Assembly: GCA_947475545.1 (NCBI GenBank)
Contig: CANJLL010000002.1
Location: forward strand, 332,950 to 396,949
Direction: 5' to 3'
Source of the DNA: Chloroflexota bacterium
GTDB taxonomy: Bacteria; Chloroflexota; Limnocylindria; Limnocylindrales; CSP1-4
Length of the DNA stretch: 64,000 nt
Position 1 is the stretch's first letter. Each line of letters opens with the position of its first letter. Shown here one piece after another: positions 35,156 to 43,425 of this stretch. The notes beneath the pieces were generated by a model. That model had not been told where the DNA came from, did not search any database, and saw only the letters and a list, made by a program, of their open reading frames with translations. The position numbers and the translations under genes are program-made.

Positions 35156-35751
35156 CGTTTGAGCGCCTCCTCGATAGAGCCCGATCCGCGGCTCATGACG
35201 ACCGCGCCGGTGCGTACCAGCTCCTTGATCCCGTAGGTTCGAACCATCGCGACGAAGCCGTCGATCTCGGCCTCGGTGCCAGTGACCTCGATGACAATGG
35301 ACTCGGGGGTGAGGTCCACCACCCGCCCGCGCGAGAGCTCCACCACCTTGAGGATCTCCGGCCGGGTGGTGTCGGTGGCCCGGATCTTGACCAGCGCCAG
35401 CTCGTTCTCGATCGTCGTCTCGGCGGTGACATCCTGCACCTTGAGCACGTCGATCAGGCGGTAGAGCTGCTTGGCCGCCTGCTCCACGGCGACGTCGTCG
35501 CCCCGGAGCGTGATGGTCATCCGGCTGATATCGGGCTGGTCAGTGTGGCTCACGGCCAGCGAGTCGATGTTGAAGCTGCGTGCCCGCATCAGGCTGGCGA
35601 CGCGGTTCAGGACCCCCGGCCGGTCCAGGACCAGCGCGATCAGGCGGTGGCGCCGGACCTCGCCGGTGCCGGGGACGTAGCGGTCGGGCGGGGCGGAGTG
35701 GCTGGGGGCGGCCGGTGAGCCGGGCAGGTGCCCGTTGGTGGGGTTGCTCAT
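35152..35751 (-). CDS. ilvN: acetolactate synthase regulatory (small) subunit
   Basis: 199 aa. After a 30-residue Pro/Ser/His-rich N-terminus comes an ACT domain ([34 protein letters not shown]), where valine would bind, and the second domain with RELALVKI-like and [32 protein letters not shown] sequence. The ATG overlaps the ilvB stop (ATGA) and its own stop overlaps the ilvC start. Confidence 0.92.
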   Translation of the reverse strand: MSNPTNGHLPGSPAAPSHSAPPDRYVPGTGEVRRHRLIALVLDRPGVLNRVASLMRARSFNIDSLAVSHTDQPDISRMTITLRGDDVAVEQAAKQLYRLIDVLKVQDVTAETTIENELALVKIRATDTTRPEILKVVELSRGRVVDLTPESIVIEVTGTEAEIDGFVAMVRTYGIKELVRTGAVVMSRGSGSIEEALKR

Positions 35752-37724
35752 TCCTCGGGCCCGCCCCAAGTCTCGATCAGGTCGGACAGGCCCTTGCCGG
35801 CCGGCATCATCGGGAAGACGTTCTGCTCGCCGGTGATCTCGAACCAGATCAGAGCGGGCCCGTCCACCGACTGGGCGAAGCGGATGGCCTCGTCGACCTC
35901 GTCGGGCGTGGTGGCCTTGATGGCGGGGACCCCGTAGGCATCGGCCAGCTTGAGGTAGTCGGGTCCCAGGAGGTGCGCCGAGTGGTAGTTCCCGGCGTAC
36001 ACGATCTCCTGCCACTGCCGGATCATGCCCAGCTTCTTGTTGTCGAAGATGGCGACCTTGACCGGGATGTTGTCCTGGACCAGGGTCATGAGCTCCTGGC
36101 TGGTCATCTGGAAGCCGCCGTCGCCGGCGATCGCCCAGGTCTCCCGGTCGGGCCGACCCAGGGCCGCGCCCATCGCCGCCGGGAGGCTGAAGCCCATGGT
36201 GCCCAGGCCGCCCGAGCTGACGTGGGTGTTGGGGTGTCGGAAGCCGGCGTAGCGGGCCAGCCACATCTGGTTCTGGCCCACATCGGCGACATAGGTGGCC
36301 TCGTGGTTGGTCAGCTCGCCGATCCGCGTGACGACATAGTCCGCGGACAGCAGCCCATCGCGCCAGGCGCCGGAGCCGTGCCACGAGCTGGCCTCGGACT
36401 CCGCCCGCCAGGCGGCCAGCTGGGCCAGGTAGTCGCGGCGCTCCTGGGTGTCCACGGCGGGGACCATGGGCAACAGCGCCTTCATGACCCGCTTGGCATC
36501 GCCCACGATGGGAACCTCCACGGCGACGTTCTTGCCGATCTCGGCCGGGTCGATGTCGACATGGATGATCCGGGCGTACGGCGCGTACGTCTTCACGTTG
36601 CCGGTCACCCGGTCGTCGAAGCGCATCCCGAAGGCGATCAGCAGGTCGGCCGACTGGATGGCCCGGTTGGTGTGCTTCCAGCCGTGCATGCCCATGTAGC
36701 CGTAGGCCAGCGGGTGGGTCTCGTCCATGGCGCCGATGCCCAGCAGGGTCCACGCCACCGGGATCTGGGCCTTCTCAGCCAGGGCGACCAGCTCCTGCTC
36801 GGCGCCCGCGTGGAGCACGCCGTGGCCAGCCATGATCACCGGCCGGCGGGCCTGGGCGATCTCCTGGGCGGCCAGCTTGAGCTGCCGGTAGTGGCCGTCC
36901 AGGTTGGGCCGGAAGCCCGGCAGGCCGGCCACGATCTCCTCGTGCGAGGGGTGCGGCGCGCTGGTCTCCTGCTGGAGGGCGTCCTTGGTGATGTCCACGT
37001 GGACCGGCCCGGGGCGGCCCGTCCGCGCGATGTGGAACGCCTCGGCCAGGACCCGGGGCAGGTCGTTGGCGTCGCGGACGAGGTAGTTGTGCTTGGTCAT
37101 CGGCAGCGTGATGCCGTTGATGTCGATCTCCTGGAACGCATCCTTGCCCAGGAGCGCGCCGGGGACATTGCCGGTGATGGCCACCATGGGGACGGAGTCA
37201 AGCTGCGCGGTGCCGATGCCCGTGACCAGGTTGGTGGCGCCCGGGCCGGAGGTGCCAACGCACACGCCCACCTGGCCGGTGACCCGCGCGTAGCCGTCGG
37301 CCGCGTGCGCGCCGCCCTGCTCGTGGCGGACCAGGATGTGCCGGAGCTCGGGGTAGTCGCCCAGCACGTCGTACAGGGGCAGGATCACGCCGCCCGGGTA
37401 GCTGAAGAACGTGTGGACGCCCTGGCGGATCAGGGACTCGCACACGACGTCGGCGCCGATCCGCTGGCGCTTGCCGGCGACGCGGCCGGCGGCCGCGGCG
37501 GCGGCGGATGATCCGTCTCGAAGCATCTCGCGCTGGGCACGCTCGACGGCCGCGGCGTGGGCCGTGCCGGCGCCCGGCACGTGGTTGCGCCGCTCCGCCC
37601 CGCGCGGGGGCGCCTCGTGCGCAGGTGCCGCCGGCGCGGCCGGCGCCGAGCCAGGCTCCCCGGCGGAGGCGGCGCCCCCGTCCGGACCGCGACGCCCGCC
37701 GGCGCCGCCCTTCGTCATCGTCAT
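35748..37724 (-). CDS. ilvB: acetolactate synthase catalytic (large) subunit
   Basis: About 658 aa. The ATG at 37724 is chosen because GGAGGG lies 8 bases upstream; an in-frame ATG at 37781 exists but lacks this and would overlap the attenuator T-tail. The first roughly 85 residues are an Ala/Gly/Pro-rich, disordered-looking extension. The enzyme then starts GADVVCESLIRQGVHTFFSYPGG. Also seen are HEQGGAHAADGYAR (ThDP Glu), GTSGPGATNLVTG, the FAD segment AFGMRFDDRVTGN and the ThDP motif AIAGDGGFQMTSQEL...DNKKLGM. First gene of the ilv operon, preceded by the leader described separately. Confidence 0.93.
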   Translation of the reverse strand: MTMTKGGAGGRRGPDGGAASAGEPGSAPAAPAAPAHEAPPRGAERRNHVPGAGTAHAAAVERAQREMLRDGSSAAAAAAGRVAGKRQRIGADVVCESLIRQGVHTFFSYPGGVILPLYDVLGDYPELRHILVRHEQGGAHAADGYARVTGQVGVCVGTSGPGATNLVTGIGTAQLDSVPMVAITGNVPGALLGKDAFQEIDINGITLPMTKHNYLVRDANDLPRVLAEAFHIARTGRPGPVHVDITKDALQQETSAPHPSHEEIVAGLPGFRPNLDGHYRQLKLAAQEIAQARRPVIMAGHGVLHAGAEQELVALAEKAQIPVAWTLLGIGAMDETHPLAYGYMGMHGWKHTNRAIQSADLLIAFGMRFDDRVTGNVKTYAPYARIIHVDIDPAEIGKNVAVEVPIVGDAKRVMKALLPMVPAVDTQERRDYLAQLAAWRAESEASSWHGSGAWRDGLLSADYVVTRIGELTNHEATYVADVGQNQMWLARYAGFRHPNTHVSSGGLGTMGFSLPAAMGAALGRPDRETWAIAGDGGFQMTSQELMTLVQDNIPVKVAIFDNKKLGMIRQWQEIVYAGNYHSAHLLGPDYLKLADAYGVPAIKATTPDEVDEAIRFAQSVDGPALIWFEITGEQNVFPMMPAGKGLSDLIETWGGPEE

Positions 37725-37788
37725 CGTGCTGGCCCTCCGTGGCCCCGGGCCGGCCGTCCCCGCTGGATCCGGCCCGGACATACAACAA

Positions 37789-37812
37789 GACCCTCGCCTC
37801 CCGGCGAGGGTC
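37789..37812 (-). terminator. putative attenuator terminator hairpin upstream of ilvB
   Basis: On the minus strand GACCCTCGCC, loop GGGA, GGCGAGGGTC forms a perfect 10-bp stem followed by TTGTTGTA, ending 65 bases before the ilvB start. It lies after the leader ORF stop, where an attenuator would be expected. The T-tract is imperfect. Confidence 0.7.
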
Positions 37813-37884
37813 CCTTCGGTCCTCGGTGTCTCAGTGCGCTAGCGGCGCCCGATCCTCCGTGATCCTCCGTTCCCTCGCCGGGAG
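37798..37884 (-). promoter_or_regulatory. antiterminator pairing in the ilvB leader
   Basis: CTCCCGGCGAGGG (minus strand, 37884-37872), inside the leader ORF just after its last Ile codons, is perfectly complementary over 13 nt to CCCTCGCCGGGAG (37810-37798), which is the 5' arm plus loop of the terminator. The two pairings exclude each other, as in amino-acid-biosynthesis attenuators. Confidence 0.65.
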
Positions 37885-38054
37885 CCGGTAATGAGGCCAC
37901 CAAGGTCCTCAAGACCGAGCAGGAGCGAGCGAATAAGGGAGAGGAGGGCTACCTCGAGGTCCCCGGAGGTGTCCACCGGCATGTGCACGCGCCGACCGTC
38001 CGTCGTGACCACGACGGCGATGGGGCGGCGATCCCGGTTGTTGAACAGACCCAC
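37839..38054 (-). CDS. branched-chain-residue-rich leader ORF of the ilv operon (71 codons)
   Basis: GTG start with GGAGG 10 bases upstream; stop TAG at 37839, 27 bases before the terminator hairpin. The peptide is rich in Leu/Ile/Val, especially EVALLSLIRSLLLGLEDL followed by GGLI. That run uses GTA once, CTT three times and ATT twice, codons that are scarce in the surrounding GC-rich genes. Ribosome stalling there for lack of charged Leu, Ile or Val tRNA would leave the antiterminator segment free and let transcription enter ilvB. At 71 codons it is longer than classic leaders, and the first half could be a small functional domain, so the regulatory reading is inferred. Confidence 0.6.
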   Translation of the reverse strand: MGLFNNRDRRPIAVVVTTDGRRVHMPVDTSGDLEVALLSLIRSLLLGLEDLGGLITGSRRGNGGSRRIGRR

Positions 38055-38108
38055 GGAGCGTGTGCCTCCAAGGCTGCACCAGCCGACGCCTCTGGCGCCA
38101 GTGGCGGC

Positions 38109-38137
38109 AGTCTACGGCCTGCCTCCCGATCGCGCAA
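38109..38137 (-). promoter_or_regulatory. putative promoter of the ilv leader and operon
   Basis: Minus strand TTGCGC (38137-38132), a 17-base spacer, then TAGACT (38114-38109). Transcription would start about 50 bases before the leader GTG. It lies just downstream of the stop of the accessory gene at 38215. Confidence 0.5.
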
Positions 38138-38214
38138 GACATCCCGCCCGTACCACACCGCACCGCCCAAGGGTACTGGACTGCACAGGCCACCCGGGGC
38201 GCCCCTGACGACGA

Positions 38215-39561
38215 CTACCCAAGCCCGAACTCCGACCTCCGGCCCGGAGTGACCGCCCGAGCCCGCAGGAAGACGAGCGCCGCGGCGCGGCCGGCCGGCG
38301 TCAACGCCGTGACGGATAGATCGGCATGCTGCCAGTCCTCGCGCGGCGGACGCTTCTCGTCCAGGAGGCCGAACAGGCGCCAGTGGTACAGCGCACGGTG
38401 AGCAGCCCAGCCGGCCTGCTGTTCGCTGACCAAATCGCGGCCGGTCATCCAGCCCTGCGCCGTGATGACCGGCCCGACCGCCTGCTCGAGCGAGTGGGCG
38501 ACGGCTGGACCAGCCAGCGAACGGTGGGCGACGATCTCGCTGAGCATCTTGAGGTACTCGTTCTCGCACGCGAGCGTCGTCGAGACGTCACGGAAGAGCG
38601 CGGCAGGATCCTCGGCCAGCAGCAGGCCACGCCGTGATGTCGTGAGCCGCCGTGCGCGTGGCCCGAGGAGGTGCGGCCGGCGGGCGGTGTCGCGGAGCAC
38701 GCCCAACTGGTGGACATCGGCCTCGCTCCGTGGCCGCCCTTCGAACGGCCACCAGCCGAACCGCTCAGCCGCCTCCTGCACCAGCGGCGGCGGCAGGTAG
38801 CCCGCCTTCGTGAGCGGCACACCCTCACGGCACCGCTCCAGCAGCCAGCGTATCGGAGCAGTCGACACGGCTGCGTCATTGGCGTCCACGCTCACGGGCT
38901 CGAGGAGGTCCATGGCCGCGCGCGCCGACTCTCGCCAGGCTCGCAGGGACGCGGGACGCGCCCGCGCGACCCAAGTGTCGGCCCGCTCGCCAAGGACCGA
39001 GGCCGCACGGGCCGCCCCGCCGTCACCGACGAGAGCCCTGAGGACCTCGTCGCAGATCGCGGCAGCGACCGTCCGCCACGAGCCCCTGCCGGGCCGGAGC
39101 CTCCCCGCCACGATCGCCTCCTCCAGCGCCGTCTCGACCGCGCCGCGGGCCCAGGCTTCTTCGAGCCCGGAGACCTCGCCCCATACCAGGAGCCCGGTGT
39201 CGGGCGGCTCGACGCCGGAGGCGCTGCGAGCCGCCTGGAACGCGGTGAACCCCTTCCCGGGCGCCTCGTCCCACGCGGCGAGGACCCTTGCGGTCGTGGC
39301 TGACCGGGCGATGGCCGCGTACCGGTCGAGGCCGAGGAGCGAGAGGAGCACCGCCGTCGCCTCGGCGACCGGCCCCCGCAGCTGCTCGGGGGAACGCTGC
39401 GCCAGGTCGTACCAGAGGTACTGCTGGAGGCCCGCCTGCGTGATGCGCTCCTCGCCCTCGTCCGCGGTCAGGCCGTCGGCAGCCACCCGCATCCGGCGCG
39501 CCAGCACCTCGTCGTGCCGGCCGACCCACGCGATCACCCCGTCGACACGTTCAGCGCTCAC
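38215..39561 (-). CDS. protein of unknown function linked to an AbiE-type toxin-antitoxin pair
   Basis: A 448-aa soluble, mostly helical protein. The GTG at 39561 (GGAG nearby) overlaps the toxin gene end by 11 bases, so it is probably translated with it. The C-terminal half has RCREGVPLTKAGYLPPPLVQ, FGWWPFEGRPRSEADVHQL and a winged-helix-like RRPHLLGPRARRLTTSRRG. This arrangement resembles the C-terminal part of some plasmid pRiA4b ORF-3-like proteins, a similarity at motif level only. The N-terminal half (about 1-200) has no recognisable motif. No catalytic residues could be assigned. It might be a DNA- or RNA-binding accessory of the module. Confidence 0.6.
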   Translation of the reverse strand: MSAERVDGVIAWVGRHDEVLARRMRVAADGLTADEGEERITQAGLQQYLWYDLAQRSPEQLRGPVAEATAVLLSLLGLDRYAAIARSATTARVLAAWDEAPGKGFTAFQAARSASGVEPPDTGLLVWGEVSGLEEAWARGAVETALEEAIVAGRLRPGRGSWRTVAAAICDEVLRALVGDGGAARAASVLGERADTWVARARPASLRAWRESARAAMDLLEPVSVDANDAAVSTAPIRWLLERCREGVPLTKAGYLPPPLVQEAAERFGWWPFEGRPRSEADVHQLGVLRDTARRPHLLGPRARRLTTSRRGLLLAEDPAALFRDVSTTLACENEYLKMLSEIVAHRSLAGPAVAHSLEQAVGPVITAQGWMTGRDLVSEQQAGWAAHRALYHWRLFGLLDEKRPPREDWQHADLSVTALTPAGRAAALVFLRARAVTPGRRSEFGLG

Positions 39562-40444
39562 GGCCGCCAGCTCCGGGACACAGGACCCATGACCCTCTGG
39601 CGACCCCCGCGAGCACCGGATCGACGAGGGAGGCCGCCAGGCCGTGTCCCGCGCCGAGGTCCGGATCGAGCCCCATGTCGCGGCACATCCGGCCATAGGC
39701 GACACGCCAGTCGGCCGGTGGCCCAGGCAGCCGCGCTGGCAGCGGGTGCGTTGCCCGCCCGTCGAACGTGATCTTGAGCGCCTCCCGGAGGCGGCGGGCG
39801 TCCAGGGTCGCTGCGCCTGCGACCAGCACGAGGTCGACGAGGTCCTTGACCCGCGCGCTCGCGACGCTCCGCTCGCCGTACGAGCGGCTGTACGCGTGGA
39901 CCTTCTCGGCGACCGCGAACGCCAGCGGGAGGGCGGGGACCGCGACGGGATCGATGCCGGCGAAGGCCAGCAGGTCGGGCCCGTGGAGCCGGTCGGGCTC
40001 GATACCGAGAGGCGGGTCAAACCCGACGTCGAGCACGAACTCGTCGACGGTGCGGCCCGCGAGCTCGGCGACCACGTGGTACCGGACCGCCGCGCCGTCG
40101 GCGCCCGGGAGGAGGGCACCCGCGCGCTCGATGGCGAAGCTGAAGAAGTCGCCGGGGTCGATGGCCTGGGCCGCGAGCAGGTCGGCGGTGGCGGAGACCT
40201 CATCGCCGCGCATCACGAGGTCGACGTCCCTGGTGGTCCGCGCACGGTCGCCGAAGCGGTAGTCGAGCGCGAGGGCGCCCTTGAGGATCCAGCGGTCCGG
40301 GGCCACCGCCACGAGGCGAGTGATCAGCCGGTCGAAGGCGACCTCCTTGCGGAGCCGGGCCAGCGACGGCCCGCCGGCGCGGCTGGCCGCATCGAGCCGT
40401 GCCTCGAGCGCCTAGCGGAAGGGCGGCGCGGAGGCGTACCGCAT
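39551..40444 (-). pseudogene. AbiEii-type nucleotidyltransferase toxin with amber codon at position 11
   Basis: Read from the ATG at 40444 (TGATG overlap with the antitoxin stop) the frame gives [10 protein letters not shown], then TAG at 40414-40412, then ALEARLDAASRAGG and LARLRKEVAFDRLI. Family members have FRQALE-like sequence here, so CAG to TAG is the simplest explanation. The rest is a good AbiEii domain: WILKGALALDYRFGDRARTTRDVDLVM (nucleotide-binding DxD), VLDVGFDPP, and AEKVHAYSRSYGERSVASARVKDLVDLVL. Without suppression, translation could only restart at GTG 40312, losing about 44 residues. Such toxins transfer nucleotides to tRNA or other targets; this copy is probably inactive or miscalled by one base. 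Confidence 0.78.
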
Positions 40445-41061
40445 CACACGGCCCCCGACAGCGCGGCCTCGACCAGCCGTTGGACCCGCCGCCCGCGGAT
40501 GGCTGCGGCCTCGCGGAGGAGCGAGGGGGGCGTCATCCCGCGCGCGATGGCGGCGCGCGCGGCTGCTGTGGCCTGGTCAGGCGCGACGCCGGCGGCCGCG
40601 ACGTCGGCGATCGTGCGGGCAGGCGCCGTCACCCGCATGCCGCGCCGCGTGACGACGTCGCCTGACTCAAGGGCGTGGGTGGTCGTGTGGATGACCACGC
40701 CGTCCTGGGGCACGAGGCGACGGCGGCTCCTTGGCACCGTGAGGTGCACCCGGTCCGCGATGACGTCGGCAAGATCGAGGACTTGGGGCGCGGACTCGTG
40801 GGAGACCCCCGCCTCCGGCGCCTGCCGGAGCCACGCCGCAACGATCTCGTCGCCGGGCTGGACCGGGTAGTCCCGGAACCGGTACAGACCCCGGGCGATG
40901 CGCGCGAACCTGCCCGAGCGCACATGGTGACTGAGCAGTGCCGAGCTGAAGCCTTGTGCGGCCGCCTGGGACGCCGTGAAGCAGCCCGCCTGGGTGCCGG
41001 CCATGACGAAGAGCGCCTCATGGTCCGGGCGATCGAAGATGTCGTCGATACCAAAAAGCAT
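40444..41061 (-). CDS. AbiEi-family antitoxin / transcriptional repressor
   Basis: 205 aa. The N-terminal winged helix reads [43 protein letters not shown], the standard start of AbiEi antitoxins. The second domain has [29 protein letters not shown] and [20 protein letters not shown], also typical of this family. AbiEi proteins repress their own promoter and block the partner toxin (type IV TA). Its stop overlaps the toxin ATG. The ATG at 41061 lies in an unusually AT-rich patch (AAAAAGCATATTACGG), which may hold the promoter; no clear ribosome binding site is present, so leaderless translation is possible. Confidence 0.82.
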   Translation of the reverse strand: MLFGIDDIFDRPDHEALFVMAGTQAGCFTASQAAAQGFSSALLSHHVRSGRFARIARGLYRFRDYPVQPGDEIVAAWLRQAPEAGVSHESAPQVLDLADVIADRVHLTVPRSRRRLVPQDGVVIHTTTHALESGDVVTRRGMRVTAPARTIADVAAAGVAPDQATAAARAAIARGMTPPSLLREAAAIRGRRVQRLVEAALSGAV

Positions 41062-41248
41062 ATTACGGAACCCAACGACACTACAACGAAAGCGTCATCG
41101 ATACGGGTCCAACTCTCGCACGGCCTCGGCGGTCAGTCGCGTCCCGGTTGCCGGCATGAGGATCAGGCCGCCATACTCGCGCGCGAGAACGCCCGCCGGT
41201 GCCTCTGGTACCCTCTTGGTCCCCCATCGCCGCACATGGAACCACCGA
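41062..41248. promoter_or_regulatory. divergent gap between AbiEi and leuC
   Basis: 187 bp that should contain promoters for both directions; none is clear. A minus-strand frame ending at 41095 reads [18 protein letters not shown] and [13 protein letters not shown], protein-like but without a convincing start, and may be a remnant or a tiny upstream gene. Confidence 0.3.
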
Positions 41249-42688
41249 ATGACCACCCCGCGAACCCTCGTCGACAAGATCTGGGACGCGCACGTCGTCT
41301 CCCAGGACCAGGGCGCGCCCAGCGTCCTGGCGATCGACCTGCACCTCATCCACGAGGTCACCAGCCCCCAGGCGTTCACCGGCCTCCGCACACGCGGCAT
41401 CCGCGTGGCGCACCCGGAGCGGACCATCGCAACCGCGGACCACTCCATCCCCACCACGCCGCGCGGCCTGCCCATCCTTGACCAGATGGCCGCCGCCCAG
41501 GTGAAGCAGCTCGAGGACAACTGCCGCGAGTTCGGGATCCCCATCCACGGCATCGGCAGCCCGCACCAGGGCATCGTCCACATCATCGGCCCGGAGCTGG
41601 GGCTCACCCAGCCGGGCATGACGATCGTGTGCGGGGACAGCCATACGGCCACGCATGGCGCGTTCGGGGCGCTGGCGTTCGGCATCGGGACCAGCGAGGT
41701 GGAGATGGTCCTGGCCACCCAGTGCCTGCTCCAGCGCCGGCCCAGCACCTACGAGGTGTGCGTCGAGGGCGCGCTGGCGCCGGGCGTGGGGGCCAAGGAC
41801 ATCATCCTGGCGCTCATCGCGCAGATCGGGATTGGCGGCGGCACGGGGCACGTCTTCGAGTACACCGGGGCGGCCATCCGCGCGCTGACCATGGAGCAGC
41901 GGATGACCATCTGCAACATGAGCATCGAGGGCGGCGCCCGCGCCGGCCTGATCGCCCCCGACGACGTCACCATTCAGTACATCAAGGGACGGCCGTGCGC
42001 GCCGACCGGCGCCGCCTGGGACGCGGCCGTCGCGGCGTGGCGCAGCCTCCCGTCGGACCCGGGCGCCACGTACGACAAGACCATCACCATCGACGCGTCG
42101 GCCCTGGAGCCGATGGTCACCTACGGCACCAACCCCGGGATGGGCATCCCCATCAGCGCGCGGGTCCCGTCGCCGGCATCGGTGGAGGACCCGTCCCAGC
42201 GCCGCGCGCTGGAGCGCGCCCTGGAGTACATGGACCTGCAGCCCGGCCAGGCCATCCTGGGCCAGAAGATCGACGTGGTCTTCATCGGCTCGTGCACCAA
42301 CGGCCGGATCAGCGACCTGCGCCTGGCCGCCGCCGCGCTCCAGGGCCACCACGTGGCCCCCGGGGTCCGGATGATGGTGGTCCCGGGCTCCGAAGAGGTG
42401 AAGCGGGAAGCCGAGGCCGAGGGCCTGGGCGAGATCTTCAAGGCCGCCGGGGCCGAATGGCGCGAGGCCGGCTGCAGCATGTGCATCGCGATGAACGGGG
42501 ACCAGCTGTCGCCCGGGCAGTACGCGATCAGCACCTCCAACCGCAACTTCGAAGGCCGCCAGGGCAAGGGCGGCCGAACCTTCCTGGCCTCGCCGCTGAC
42601 CGCGGCCGCGTCGGCGATCGCCGGCGTGGTGGCCGATCCCAGGACGCTCGCCGGCATCGAGCGCTCCGCCAGCGTGGGGGGCCGCTGA
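41249..42688 (+). CDS. leuC: 3-isopropylmalate dehydratase large subunit
   Basis: 479 aa aconitase-family protein that isomerises 2- to 3-isopropylmalate, and citramalate for the CimA route. [16 protein letters not shown] is the typical start, so the ATG at 41249 is used although the frame extends upstream. [4Fe-4S] ligands lie in [14 protein letters not shown] and [36 protein letters not shown] is the active-site loop. leuD starts 2 bases after its stop. Confidence 0.94.
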   Translation: MTTPRTLVDKIWDAHVVSQDQGAPSVLAIDLHLIHEVTSPQAFTGLRTRGIRVAHPERTIATADHSIPTTPRGLPILDQMAAAQVKQLEDNCREFGIPIHGIGSPHQGIVHIIGPELGLTQPGMTIVCGDSHTATHGAFGALAFGIGTSEVEMVLATQCLLQRRPSTYEVCVEGALAPGVGAKDIILALIAQIGIGGGTGHVFEYTGAAIRALTMEQRMTICNMSIEGGARAGLIAPDDVTIQYIKGRPCAPTGAAWDAAVAAWRSLPSDPGATYDKTITIDASALEPMVTYGTNPGMGIPISARVPSPASVEDPSQRRALERALEYMDLQPGQAILGQKIDVVFIGSCTNGRISDLRLAAAALQGHHVAPGVRMMVVPGSEEVKREAEAEGLGEIFKAAGAEWREAGCSMCIAMNGDQLSPGQYAISTSNRNFEGRQGKGGRTFLASPLTAAASAIAGVVADPRTLAGIERSASVGGR

Positions 42689-42690
42689 CC

Positions 42691-43317
42691 GTGGCTGCAC
42701 CGTATCGCGTCTTTCGCTCGGCGATCATCCCGCTGCCGATGGAGAACATCGACACGGACCAGATCGTCCCCGCGCGCTACCTCAAGGTCACGGACAAGCT
42801 GGGCCTGGGCGAGGCGCTCTTCCGCGACTACCGGTTCGAGGAGGACGGCTCGCTCAAAGAGCCGCGCTTCATCCTGGACCGGCCCGAGATGCAGGGCCGC
42901 CAGGTGCTCCTGGCCGGCGACAACTTTGGCGCCGGGTCGTCGCGCGAACACGCCCCGTGGGCCCTGGCGTCGTGGGGCGTGCGGGCGATCATCTCCACGT
43001 CGTTCGCCGACATCTTCAACAACAACAGCCTGAAGAACGGCGTGCTCCCCATCCGGGTTGACCCGGAGACGCACCGCCAACTGTTCGAGATGGTGGCGGA
43101 CCACCCCGACGCCGAGCTGACCATCGACTTGTCCGAGCAGGGCATCCTGCTCCCGGACGGCTCGACGATCGGCTTCGACGTGGATCCCTTCGCCAAGCTG
43201 ATGATGCTGGCCGGCACCGACGAGCTGGGCTACCTGCTGGGCAAGCGCGACGAGATCTCCGGCTGGGAGGCCGCCAATCCGGCCCGCGTCGACACCATGC
43301 TGAGCGAGGTCGCCTGA
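42691..43317 (+). CDS. leuD: 3-isopropylmalate dehydratase small subunit
   Basis: 208 aa swivelling-domain subunit partner of LeuC. Motifs: IPLPMENIDTDQIVPARYLK, GDNFGAGSSREHAPWALASWG and IISTSFADIFNNNSLKNGVLP. The GTG start at 42691 comes 2 bases after leuC, with a G-rich ribosome binding site inside the leuC end. Confidence 0.93.
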   Translation: MAAPYRVFRSAIIPLPMENIDTDQIVPARYLKVTDKLGLGEALFRDYRFEEDGSLKEPRFILDRPEMQGRQVLLAGDNFGAGSSREHAPWALASWGVRAIISTSFADIFNNNSLKNGVLPIRVDPETHRQLFEMVADHPDAELTIDLSEQGILLPDGSTIGFDVDPFAKLMMLAGTDELGYLLGKRDEISGWEAANPARVDTMLSEVA

Positions 43318-43425
43318 GCGTCGCTCGCCACCCGTGCGTCACGCGTGCGTCACGCGCGCTGGCCGGTGACCGGGCGCTGGGTGCGATGACCGGGGCGACA
43401 TGATGCGGACCGGACGCGCCACGGC

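Noticed and set aside
37789..38054. A T-box riboswitch upstream of ilvB.
   Set aside because: No AGGGUGGNACCGCG-like T-box sequence or specifier-loop layout was found; the peptide-coupled attenuator explains the hairpins better.
26507..40414. Two internal TAG codons could mean amber recoding (for example TAG read as Gln or Tyr).
   Set aside because: TAG is the natural stop of many intact genes here (2004, 11692, 18139, 28116, 49627, 60273, 61504), and the two internal codons replace different residues.
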